A stretch of DNA of 64,000 bases from the NCBI GenBank assembly GCA_023678885.1, contig CM042966.1:28968028-29032027 (forward strand), written 5' to 3'. Numbering within the stretch: the stretch's first letter is position 1; every line of letters begins with the position of its first letter. Both the position numbers and the translations under genes were made by a program. Under the pieces are notes generated by a model. It was not told the DNA's origin. It made no database searches and saw only the letters and a program-made list of their open reading frames with translations. Of the stretch, positions 10,767-20,241 are shown in pieces. Origin of the DNA: Pogostemon cablin (Eukaryota > Streptophyta > Magnoliopsida > Lamiales > Lamiaceae).

Positions 10767-12041
10767 ATGGCCTGTAACAAATTGAGAAGATTACTCTGCA
10801 GAGCTAAATATTTATGTATACAAAATAATCGGATAGCATACTATCATTCTAGAGTGGATGGATCCCCTGAAGCTGAAGAAGAAGAGGAGGAGATTTTTTC
10901 TTCAGAATGGTATGAATTGGCCTTTTCAAAGATGAATAAATGGAGCCCCTCCTTGAAAGAGCTAGATTTGATTGGTGGGAGGCTTGTGAACATCAATGAT
11001 CTTTCAAGAGTTTTTGATGATAAGCTTGAGAAAAAGTTGCGTACTTTCAAGTCCATCTCCAGGGCCTTTATTGGACTTCCATCAATGAAGGAAACAATTC
11101 AGAAGAATCTGAGTTCTTCTGTAGCTGATACAAAATTCACAGAGTTTGAGTATATCTGCAAGCATCATGAAAGGGAGGCACTTACAGTGAGTTCTCTAAC
11201 AAAAGTCTCCGACATTTTGAGCATTTCAGCTCAGCAAAGGAAGGTGGTTCGACATAAGATTTGTCCACAGGTGACACAGTACAAGATATGGACAGGTGCA
11301 CTTGTTGAGATACTCAATGGATTGAAATCTGAGCTTGAGGTGCTGATTCATAGGAGGCCGGTTAAAGAGATGAGATTAGCTCAGCAAATTGTTGTTGGAT
11401 GTTTGAAGTTTCTTGAATCTGCTGTGTCTTGTGACCCTGAGACCAGTTCTTGGATGCGCCTCACACCTACGAAAGGGACGGATTCGCCTGATTCTCCCAA
11501 GTGGGAGGATGCTCTTGAGATGTCGATTGATCTTATTAACTGCTTGAGTGGTGAAAGTGAATTAGCCTTCCATGTCTCAAAGCTTGAGGTTATGAAAGAA
11601 GGGCTCTATCAGATTCGAGATGTGTTGGTTGATAAGAACATCGGGTACAAGGAGGTCCGACATCAAGAATATTTGGTGCAGAAAAAGCTAACCAAGACAT
11701 TAGGTCACTCATCAAAGTGTTTATTCACATTGTTATTGCATTATCTGTATGGCACTGTTGGAGATATTGAAGTAGACGTTCGAGGAGGTGTTCATGGAGT
11801 TGGTGGTCGCAATAACTTTTGCTTGTACATGGGAAAGATTTTGACAACGGACGAGGAAAAGGTCGTCTGGAACGGAGTGAAGCAACTAGATAGAGCGATG
11901 GGGTTGTTCAAGTTTATATGGGAGAGTGCGGAGATTAAAGGAGATTTGCAACTGCAAGGCCATTTGTGGTGCATTGGAGCTGAAAACAGATCATTTAGAT
12001 ATAGAGGAAATGTTTACATGGTGCATGAGATCAGTCTTTAA
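10767..12041 (+). CDS. Uncharacterised plant protein, 424 aa (intact copy 2)
   Basis: One uninterrupted frame runs from the ATG at 10767 to the TAA at 12039-12041. I do not recognise a named family; the close similarity among three copies here and the consistent end (YRGNVYMVHEISL) suggest a conserved plant gene. Visible features are a basic N-terminus (KLRRLLCRAK), an acidic run near residue 35 followed by SSEWYELAFSKMNKW, several predicted helices, a Gly-rich stretch near 345 (VRGGVHGVGG), and no signal peptide or transmembrane segment. Just upstream, CTTATGCAG at 10743-10750 looks like a splice acceptor, so the ATG may lie in the second exon behind a 5' leader intron. The 3' side is odd: after about 12058 the native flank seen in copies 1 and 3 is replaced by a piece of the BT1 carrier gene. 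Compared with copy 1 it has CGA in place of the premature TGA. Confidence 0.75.
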   Translation: MACNKLRRLLCRAKYLCIQNNRIAYYHSRVDGSPEAEEEEEEIFSSEWYELAFSKMNKWSPSLKELDLIGGRLVNINDLSRVFDDKLEKKLRTFKSISRAFIGLPSMKETIQKNLSSSVADTKFTEFEYICKHHEREALTVSSLTKVSDILSISAQQRKVVRHKICPQVTQYKIWTGALVEILNGLKSELEVLIHRRPVKEMRLAQQIVVGCLKFLESAVSCDPETSSWMRLTPTKGTDSPDSPKWEDALEMSIDLINCLSGESELAFHVSKLEVMKEGLYQIRDVLVDKNIGYKEVRHQEYLVQKKLTKTLGHSSKCLFTLLLHYLYGTVGDIEVDVRGGVHGVGGRNNFCLYMGKILTTDEEKVVWNGVKQLDRAMGLFKFIWESAEIKGDLQLQGHLWCIGAENRSFRYRGNVYMVHEISL

Positions 12042-12059
12042 TATAGCAGTTGTTTGTAC

Positions 12060-12410
12060 TGGGGAAGTCTTTAAACAGGAAAAGATTGGCAATATAGAAA
12101 CCCTCCTCATTGGCTCTGCGGCTGGGGAGGCCAAGTGTCCAAGAACGTGTTTCATGCTCTTGCATGTATACTCGAACAGGAAGGAATCTCAGGCTTGTAC
12201 AAAGGCTCGGTCCAAGCTGTTTGAAGTTGGTTCCTGCTGCAGGGATTTCATTTATGTGTTACGAAGCATGCAAGAGGATTCTGGTCGAGAAGGAAGGCGA
12301 AGAATAGGAGGACTCACTTGGTCAAGAATAAACGAAGACATGGGTGCAGACATAGATCAAAGACAGACAACAACACTCGACATCCCATATTTTTTTACCA
12401 TTTGAAAAGG
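12060..12410 (+). pseudogene. 3' fragment of the BT1 carrier gene, inverted relative to its source
   Basis: From about 12066 the + strand matches the minus-strand last exon of the BT1 gene (53681-54005). The readable family residues are FKQEKIGNIETLLIGSAAG and, after a break, the end CYEACKRILVEKEGEE, spread over two frames. About 80 bp is missing at about 12126, relative to the source, and a one-base loss near 12205 shifts the frame again. It continues into the 3' untranslated sequence of BT1. The join with the 424-aa gene is at about 12058-12066. It encodes no functional carrier but may now supply that gene's 3' untranslated region. Confidence 0.9.
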
Positions 12411-13332
12411 ATTTTCTTGAATTTTTCTTTTTATCCTGGAGTTTTAGATGAGTCTTCAAATTCTATTGAACAGTTGATTTAACATTTGCTTACAAGCAGA
12501 AATCTGCTTGGATATAGAGATCAAATCTTTTTTTCTTTTTTTCTTTACCCTTCTAGTATAATGATATAAGTTCTGGTTGCTAAAACTTTGTACTCCCAAA
12601 TTTCTTAATAGTTGTTTATCAGCAATCCACATTTTTTACAGTAAATCCATTTTTGATAGTATTTATTTATGCTCTTGTTTCTTCAGAGTTTATTGCATGT
12701 TTCAGTAATCAGTTATTACAAGCACAATCAGATCCAACACGCATGCAAATACCTGTCATCATGATTTTGTGGATCACTGAATGATGTGGACTGTTATGCA
12801 GAGTGCTTTTAGCAGTTAAGAATGATATATTCAAATTTATTCAATTTTCTTGAGTGTTCTTCAGATTTAGCTTTCAATATTCTTCTTATGTCACTTTCTT
12901 TGAAATTGATTACTGACTTGATTGTCTCCATCAACCAGGCATAGAAACTTCCAAATCTTGTACCATTTTTATACATCATCTCATCTGCCAATATTTATAC
13001 TTCATCTTATCTGGCACAAGTATATAAGCATGAACTATAATTACTAGTAGTAGTAGATTTTCCAAATCCAACAATAACTTCAATATCTCTAACTAAGATC
13101 AGTTAAGAGCGAAGACTTTAATGAAATATGTAACGATTCAATCTCTGCTGCGAGAGCACAATTCATGACATTGCTGCACAAAAGGAACAAAATAACTTTT
13201 GACACCTCTACACTAACATATAGACTTTAAATCATATCGACCAAAATTACCAATTCTTCAATAAATACAAGTATACAACTATAAAATGGTGAGTCATAAC
13301 TTAGGGCCCCAACTTCTCTTTACTTTCTTGTC
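12411..13332 (-). repeat. Inverted copy of the BT1-CESA1 intergenic region
   Basis: This stretch is the reverse complement, with small differences, of about 52540-53530, the spacer between the convergent CESA1 and BT1 genes. Shared landmarks include the CTTGTAAGCAAATG region near 12490 and the TCTCTGCTGCGAGAGCACA stretch near 13142. It contains no gene. Confidence 0.85.
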
Positions 13333-14437
13333 TGATATCCACTGTTAATGGCATATATGAAACACCAGCTACAATTCCCACAATGTTAAACATTAGGACA
13401 GTGGTTGGAGGAATGAGGAGGAAGGGAATTCAAATGTCCCCATATTAAATGGACTTAATTTCACTAAAATAGCATAATTAGTTGCTTACCTCAGGAATGA
13501 TAAATTTGTTAGTGAGGAGACAGATAGCAGGAAGAACACAATACACGAGCAAAGGAATAGAGGTGAAGGGGATAAACAATTTTGTTGGCCTGCTCGGAAG
13601 AATTTCAATGGAACCAAGAGCCCACCGAAGGACATGGTTCAGACGATATGACAGATTGATTGGAGCAGAACCCTTAAATGCTGGGCGAGGAGGCATACAA
13701 TATATCGAAATCCATCCTCATGCATGCATCTTAAACCCAGTTAAAATATCTTCTGTGACTGAACCATATATCCATCCAATCTGAAGTGAAGAACTAGCTC
13801 AATGAGTTAAATGCCTCAAATTTATCAGTTTCACAAGCAACAAAAATGAGACTGCTAAAAACGAAAACATACCTCTTTTCCCCATTCGATCTTATCCTCA
13901 TATCCACAACTAAAGACATGGATAGCTTCTTTCAAAAGAGTAGCTGAATTTGTTGAAGGAGGAATGCCTACCTGTTCCATGAAGGTGGCAGCAAAAAAAA
14001 AAAAAAGCAGTTGATTCTATTTTCAAGATTTTGAAAATTTGCCTACATCAGAGCCATTTCCAAATATACATGGAAAAGTTGAAGTTATAACATCAGAAGA
14101 ACCCAAATTTACGGCTAGGACAGACGGAGTATTTGACCATAGTTTTAAAAGATTTAAAGAAAGTGATGAACAAATACTCAATACCCACCTTCCACACCCT
14201 CTTCTATGTCTTCCATGTTAAAGATTGGAATGGTTGATTCAGTCCTTTTGGCTGTTCTTTTCTTATCAATAAACTTCTTGTTAGCACCTTTCCTTTCTTT
14301 CTTGGACCACAACAGCTTTTAACAATAATGTTCGGTTGCAAATCTTCTTCTGTTAGAACTGGGTCATAGCCATACATAGCTTGTCTGTTAAAATAGCACC
14401 CTGTTCCCATGTAGACAGGACCTGAAGGCCATCCAAA
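13333..14437 (-). pseudogene. Truncated, deleted copy of the CESA1 3' exons
   Basis: Read on the minus strand this follows CESA1 from the start of exon 11 (donor 50636) into exon 14. Exon 11 lies at about 14177-14437 with single-base losses that break the frame near 14423 and near 14300. Exon 12 (about 13872-13995) lacks its first 80 bp or so, joined at a poly-T run. Exon 13 (about 13492-13790) lacks about 65 bp including the segment around CPIWYGYNG. Exon 14 keeps only about 80 bp (13333-13412), then jumps to the 3' untranslated region. The introns are retained, so it arose from genomic DNA, not from mRNA. The active site motifs TED/QVLRW are partly present but no functional enzyme can result. 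The working gene is at 45366-52477. Confidence 0.9.
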
Positions 14438-14918
14438 CCTTTCATGGAGAGTTACATTTAAGAAAACAAGTACTCCATTAACTCTTATATTAGAATATGC
14501 AAGGCAGGTAGCAATCCAAGTATTTTCATTTTACCTAGTACAGTTAGACAAGCAATTAAGCTTGAAATTTAGAATCAACTGTATAATAAAGTAAAGCATA
14601 AAGAATCAGAAAGAACATATGCAAACATTAATTAAACCAAGTAGCAATCATTATCTAACCATGTACAGATCACATTTGCAGAACATTTACTTCATCATAA
14701 CAAGATTTGTTCTAAAAATATGATTCTATTCATGAATCTGATTACAGTATATAAACCAACAACATTCTGGAGACAAGAGCCAAAAATACAAATCAAATCA
14801 ATTACTTTACATAGTAACTAATCAATGAAATATCTGCACACTTGTTCATCTATCTTCAAGTTTGTTTCCATTTACACTTCAAAACTCCACATATAATTGA
14901 CCCACGTTAAGAGCAGAT
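14438..14918 (+). repeat. Copy of the spacer beside the CDK-like pseudogene
   Basis: From TGGAGAGTTACA (about 14441) the sequence matches 36057-36400 in the same orientation, for example the stretches CAACATTCTGGAGACAAGAG (14760) and AATCAATGAAATATCTGC (14820), with about 100 extra bases near 14500-14650. The join to the CESA1 copy shares TCA, a short microhomology. Confidence 0.8.
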
Positions 14919-15263
14919 TCAGCTGATATTCTTGAGTAGATCAAAACCCCAATTCGACCCCCGAGAACGAGAACTTCCGTTCGAGCAGATTGTTAGACTG
15001 CCGAACCAACTTAGTAGGGCATCTCGGCAAACTCTGAAATCTAGGCCAAACAACCTCATCATCAGGTTGGCGTGCCAAGAACCCTGAATATCCTGTTGAT
15101 CTCTTCCTATTCGGACCACCTCCCTCCGAACAACATCTCTTTCAACAGTAGCTCTGCCATTACACACCAGACCGACCATATATCTACAGCACAAGAATAG
15201 GTATCCAATCCCATAAGTAGCTCAGGAGCTCTGTAACATGGAGTACCTACATCAGGTGAGTAT

Positions 15264-15676
15264 TGTTGGTGTTTTGTCAAATAAAATGAAGAAGGTTTTG
15301 TCCCACATCGGGTGGGAGAGCAAGGGGGAGGGACTCCTTATGCTATTTAAGGAGGTCCCTAGTTTTGATGTTAAGTGTGTCAATCAAGTACACTTTAATC
15401 TTTGTATTTGATTCTAGTTAAAATTCTTTTCTTTGATTCTCGGTTGTGAGAATGGGGAGAAAGGTGTGGATTAGTCAAAGATTTGTAAGAGTGTAGGGAT
15501 TGGGGTCGGGAGAGAGAAATTATGTGTGATTGTACAAATTTTTCACATAGTGGTATTTTCTCGATCCGTTGTTTTTCTCCGGTTATGGAGTTTTTCACGT
15601 AAATTCTTGTGTTGTGCTTTTTATGTTCTTCTTTATTTATCCCTTAGGAATGAATGGGGATCTGATAATCCCAACA
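15264..15676 (+). repeat. 5' LTR of the small element
   Basis: Direct repeat with TG...CA ends, matching 16789-17202. It includes a TATTTAAGG stretch at about 15343 that may be its promoter. Confidence 0.9.
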
Positions 15677-16788
15677 AGTGGTATCAGAGCCCGGTTCGGG
15701 CTCTTATAAAGTTCTTAGTATGCTTTGTGGTTGCAGCATAGTCTGACCTCCCACATCAGAAAAGACTTTATGAGAGGAAGAGGGTTATTCATTAGGTTAA
15801 GGGTGGCATGAAAGAAGTGGGAAAAGCTAGTGGCACAAGGGGGTCAGAAGAACAGCCAGATGCGGTGGCATCTCCTTTCTTGTGGTGAAATGCGCCAGAC
15901 TGTGGCGACAATGGCGTGGCAATGGGTGGAATTTGCGGGACAGCAGTTTTTGGCGGAGTTCTTGGACCTGCAGCAATGTGAATTGTTGGGACTCCCGGTG
16001 GTGGAGTTGGTTTAACAGCGGCATGGGATTTTCTATGGATGTCGACTCAAAAAGGTTTGAAAGGAACGGGATTTTTCGATAATAACGGTGGCATGGGAAA
16101 GCGGCGATTCAACGGTGAAGATGGCGATGTGGTGGCTTGGTATCGGCTGGCGTTAGATCAGTAAAGAATAGCGTGGATTCAACTGACAAGTGAGGAAAAG
16201 CATCGTGAATTCTGGAGGGTTGGAATCGGCTTCAAGTGACGACTTTTTCAGTAGGAAAAGGGTTCGGACAAACCAAGTGTAGCTTGGCAGTAAAAGGCAG
16301 CGATGTCGTGTCGGTACAGACGGGTTTTGCTCAAGGTGTAGCAATGGTGTGGTAATTGCGGTGGAGCAATGGCACGGTAGTTGCTTACGGTGGAGCAATG
16401 GTGACGTTGCTGGTCAAGGAGGAGTTGGTGCGGCAACAACTCTGAATGTTGAGTTAATATTATTGGGGATCCTTATAACATATTCAGTTGTCATGAAAAA
16501 TGATGTAATAATATTAGCTGGTCCACAAGTTTGCACACGGACATTGACTTAGCAGGTAATGTAGGGTGTGCGGTGGATGTATATCGATGGCTGATGGACT
16601 TTCAGGGATAGCCAAAAGCTGGAAGTAGCACCATAAATATCAGCAGGTATTTTTGATATGTGCCGCAGGAAATTCTTAGAATGGTTGATTCTAAGTGGTC
16701 TAATCATATGGTGGAGTAGAATTCTCAGGGTTGAGAATGATTGTCGGTAAAGACAATGAGTCTTCTTTTATTTTGACCAGGTGGAGAT

Positions 16789-17202
16789 TGTTGGTGTTTT
16801 GTCAAATAAAATGAAGAAGGTTTTATCCCACATCGGGTGGGAGAGCAAAGGGGGATGGACTCCTTATGCTATTTAAGGATGTCCCTAGTTTTGATGTTAA
16901 GTGCACCAATCAAGTACACTTTAATCTTTGTATTTGATTCTAGTTAAAATTCCTTTCTTTGATTCTCGGTTGTGAGAATGGAGAGAAAGGTGTGGATTAG
17001 TCAAAGATTTGTAAGAGTATAGGGATTGAGGTCGGGAGAGAGAAATTCTGTGTGATTGTACAAATTTTTCACATAGTGATATTTTCTCGGTCCGTGGTTT
17101 TTCTCCGGTTTTGGAGTTTTCCACGTAAATTCTTGTGTTGTGATTTTTATGTTCTTCTTTATTTGTCCTTTAGGAATGAATGGGCATATGATAATCCCAA
17201 CA
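16789..17202 (+). repeat. 3' LTR of the small element
   Basis: Partner of the repeat at 15264-15676, preceded by a purine-rich tract and followed by the target duplication AGTAT. Confidence 0.9.
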
Positions 17203-17690
17203 AGTATGACCCCTTGCTTGAAATCGGTGATCGAAGTGATGAAAACGAAGGGATTTCAGAATATTGATTTCTCTCAGCGATGATATGGTCATCGCAACAA
17301 TCTCTCTAATTTTTTTTCTTGTTCCGAGCTCTGTAAACGACACCGAATGTTCCGTCACTAATCACGTTGAGACTCTGGTAGTCGTCACATCCCTACTCCT
17401 CGTAAACAATCGAAAGCCGGAAAATTTCCACAATTTCACTAGGGCTCGAATTGAATTTAAGGTTCACGTCTTCCAATTTCCTCTTCTTCTAATGAAGTTG
17501 TGTCGAAACTATCCTTCTTCGTTGCTTGAATTAATGGTGGCGGCCATAGATCTACGACCATAGGTTCGCTTCTGTGGTAAAATTCTCATTCCCTTCGCGT
17601 TTTTGAAATCGATCAAGAAAGGTAAATAAAACAGAGTATTTGATTTGATTTTATAAAACTCCGTAAACTCTCAAACACCGCCGCCAATAA

Positions 17691-18440
17691 TTCAAATTTC
17701 AAATACGTGATAGGGTTTCTTTTAAAAATAAATTGGCCACAAAATAATAATTAGGTTACCCATGGGCCTGGACTTATCAATTTGGGCCTCAAAATCGTTA
17801 AAATTAATTTAACAAAAATTAAATACATATATAAAGAGAGTACATATTAGCTTCTCTTTTAAGTGTTTTTTTTTTAATGTATTGTCTTTAAATAGACAAG
17901 ATATATTAAATGATAAATTTCAATGGTTGCCATTACTTTTTTTTAAACAATTTCATAATTTTAGATTTAATCGATAAATTTAACATCTATTTGAGATCTA
18001 AATTGATAAAATAAAATCTTTAGATCCAAATTGATTATTAACTTTTTTTTCTTTTCTTTTAATTAATTTAATTTAAATTTAACTTATTAATTGATTTTTT
18101 ATTGCCTAAAATCATTTTAAATTATAGTTTAACTGGTTTTGATTATAACGAGGGTAAAGATTTGTGTTGACCTCTTATGTAATAATTTTCATAGACGATA
18201 AAAAGTGCTAATAATTTTTATAATAGAAAGTAATAATGGTGTGATAAATTATTTTATGAAGAATTTATATTATTATCTTACATAATTCTTCACATAAACA
18301 CAACTATATATGCGTTGGATTATTTACTTATTCTTTTTCCTTTTTCTACTTAAAATGCTAATCTTGTATACATTCTACTACTGCTCAAAGCACCTTTGGG
18401 AACACTTGCCGTAATAATTATCTAGTGAGATTATTTTTAC
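17691..18440 (+). repeat. Copy of the spacer upstream of the CDK-like pseudogene
   Basis: Blocks of similarity to 39120-40070 continue in order, for example ATTTGGGCCTCAAAATCG (17780), CGAGGGTAAAGATTTGTG (18148) and AGAGATTATTTTTA-like sequence near 18430. An (AAAT) run in the donor copy at 39148-39174 is absent here. No gene was seen. Confidence 0.7.
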
Positions 18441-18525
18441 GTTTTTTAAAATTACTTTTATCAAATATATTATCCTTTTTATAATCTTCTATACATTGAA
18501 GTATTATTTTCTATTAAATATATTA

Positions 18526-18861
18526 CTCCCTCATTCCCATAAATACATTCGCGTATTTGATGGCACTGTGTTTAAAAAAAGTAACTTTTTGTTAGTGTGT
18601 TGTAAGAAAGAGATGATGGTATTTTGGGTAATTGAGTAGAATAAAGTGTATGATATAGTTGGTATTTTGGGTAATTGAGTAGAATAAAGTGTATGATATA
18701 GTTGACTTTGACTAGATTGTGTGTAAAAAGGTGGCATTTTTGTAATATTATAATATTGTAAGGTTATTGATATTGTGTATTGTTTCCATTTTTAGGGTGT
18801 GCAAGTATTATTGGGACGGACCAAAATAGAAAGTGTGTAAGTATTCTTGGGACGGAGGGAG
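18526..18861. mobile_element. Stowaway-like MITE with internal 43 bp tandem duplication
   Basis: The ends are inverted (CTCCCTCATTCCC at 18526 and GGGACGGAGGGAG ending at 18861) and are flanked by TA, as in Tc1/mariner-type Stowaway elements. Inside, a 43 bp unit is repeated exactly twice at 18618-18660 and 18661-18703. No coding capacity is present. Confidence 0.75.
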
Positions 18862-18892
18862 TATCATTTTTCTCTATAACTTTTGAGTTGGT

Positions 18893-19130
18893 CACTTGTG
18901 TCCCCAAGTGCACCAGGTGTAAGAGTACAATATTTTGTTTTAAAGGGTATACACTTAATTAATAAGGATACAATATTTTATTCTAAAAGGTATATACTTT
19001 TATTAATTTAATTTTATTTTATTTTTTTCAAGAAATAAAGGGTACACGTCTTTTATACTAAAGGGTATATCATTTAATATTAAAGGGTATTTGGGCGCGG
19101 TACTCTCAGAGCACACAAGTTTTAGCCATC
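18893..19130. repeat. Dispersed repeat, related to 56883-57295
   Basis: The sequence shares ordered blocks with 56883-57295: the start GTGTCCCCAAGTGCA versus GTGTCCCTAAGTGCA, several AAAGGGTATA-type phrases, and the end GCACACAAGTTTTAG versus ACACACAAGTTTTAG. The family is not recognised. Confidence 0.6.
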
Positions 19131-19157
19131 GCCTTTCGTTATTTTTAAGATTTTTTA

Positions 19158-19637
19158 AATAACTTTTGCTTGTACATGGGAAAGATTTTGACAATGGACG
19201 AGGAAAAGGTTGTCTGGAACGGAGTGAAGCAACTAGATAGAGTGATGAGGTTGTTCAAGTTTGTATGTGAGAGTGCGGAGATTAAAGGAGATTTGCAATT
19301 GCAAGGCCATTTGTGGTGTGTTGGAGCTGAAAATAGATCATTTAGATATAGAGGAAATGTTTACTTGGTGCATGAGATCAGTCTTTGATACAGCAGTTGT
19401 TTGTAGTACTTGTGAAGAATTTGATTTTTTTGTAGGATTATCAAAAGTTGATAATGTTTGAAATTGGAGTGCTTTTAAACAAAATTGAATTATTTGCCAA
19501 GTATTCACTTTTTTACTTCCAGCAATTTTTCAAAAATTCGTAATTGTTGAACTAGATTCAAACAAAATCTTAAGTATAGAAATGTAAAAGATTATGCCCA
19601 TTCACTAAAGAATCAAGAATCTGTTTTAAGTAGCTTA
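19158..19637 (+). pseudogene. 3' end fragment of the uncharacterised 424-aa gene (copy 3)
   Basis: It begins abruptly inside the coding region at the position equivalent to 11811 of the intact copy and reads the last 76 codons in frame to a TGA at 19386-19388. It then continues through the same 3' flank as copy 1 up to about 19637. Differences from the intact copy include V for A and R for G in the segment DRVMRLFKF. It lacks a start and about 80% of the coding sequence. Its overlap of about 245 bp with the end of copy 2 means the mosaic block 12.06-19.15 kb is bordered by a duplicated gene end. Confidence 0.85.
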
Positions 19638-20236
19638 ATGGATTACTACGATATTGAAGATTCATTAGATGGATAATTCAACTAAATACATGACTGTCAA
19701 ATCCTTTGGTATATTTCTCCAACTTATTATTATCCATTTTGTCTTGCTACTCTTTACACATATTCAACTTATATATTCCTTAAGTTAATCTGCAATAGCA
19801 CGACACTATTACATTCTCCATTCACTCCCAAGTAATCCTTTCCTATTACTCCATTTCCCACTTAAGCCGATTCCATAGACATGATTAAATGAACCACATT
19901 GCCAAATAAATAAATTACGGACCCCCAAATAGTCAGCAGTAGAATTCTAACGTACTAATTGAGAAAGTAAAACATTTTGTTTATTTACATAGAGATAAAA
20001 AGAGATTCATGAAAATATCAGGTGAGATGAAATCAATTTTAACCATATGCTTATTGTTGGCAGTGAAAGTAGAAGCAAAGGTTATACTAATCTATTTTAG
20101 GGATGTGCTACCTGACAATAACTGCAGGAAGCAAGTTGGCAGCTTTCACACTGAGAACTGGATGCCCCTACTTTAAGTGAGCAATATCTTTGTAACAATA
20201 GAAGATTGATTTTCTATTTCCTCAGGAAATCTGAGG
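19638..20236. other. Spacer before the gypsy element, no gene seen
   Basis: Nothing was recognised. Its last five bases with 20241 form the left target-site copy GTAGC (20237-20241). Confidence 0.4.
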
Positions 20237-20241
20237 GTAGC

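Larger units (their letters stand above)
15264..17202 (+). mobile_element. Small non-coding LTR retrotransposon (copia-type primer site and ends)
   Basis: Two direct repeats of about 413 bp (15264-15676 and 16789-17202) start TGTTGG and end CCAACA. They are flanked by a perfect 5 bp target duplication AGTAT at 15259-15263 and 17203-17207. The primer binding site TGGTATCAGAGC, complementary to initiator methionine tRNA, begins at 15679, and a purine tract AGGTGGAGAT precedes the 3' LTR (16779-16788). The interior of about 1.1 kb has no gag or pol similarity; its longest frames are below 85 codons. The LTRs differ at a modest number of positions, so it is not brand new. The element must have used proteins of a relative. 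It is larger than classical TRIM elements. Confidence 0.9.
14919..17690 (-). pseudogene. Second copy of a CDK11/CDKG-like kinase pseudogene, interrupted by an LTR element
   Basis: On the minus strand 17208-17690 corresponds to the N-terminal part of the kinase at 38560-39100 and 14919-15258 to its C-terminal part at 36405-37345. The middle, including the catalytic loop, is missing: sequence after 17208 jumps from the donor position about 37350 to about 38552. The LTR element 15264-17202 is inserted at the same point. Frames are broken throughout; the piece around CTAGGCCAAACAACCTC (15040) shows the uninterrupted state of a site that carries a hAT element in the other copy. No protein can be made. 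Confidence 0.8.

Noticed and set aside
11926..12405. A 159-codon open frame joining the end of the unknown gene to the BT1 fragment
   Set aside because: In its first part it is out of frame with the conserved 424-aa protein and in its second part out of frame with BT1 over most of its length; it is an accidental read-through, not a fusion protein.
13478..13696. Minus-strand frame with CESA sequence as a separate small gene
   Set aside because: It is exon 13 of the CESA1 pseudogene copy with a 65 bp loss.
12058..18440. Helitron capture as the cause of the mosaic
   Set aside because: Gene-fragment capture would suit a Helitron, but no supporting TC start, CTRR end with hairpin, or A-T insertion site was found at the borders, and one donor is inverted and both lie in the same window.
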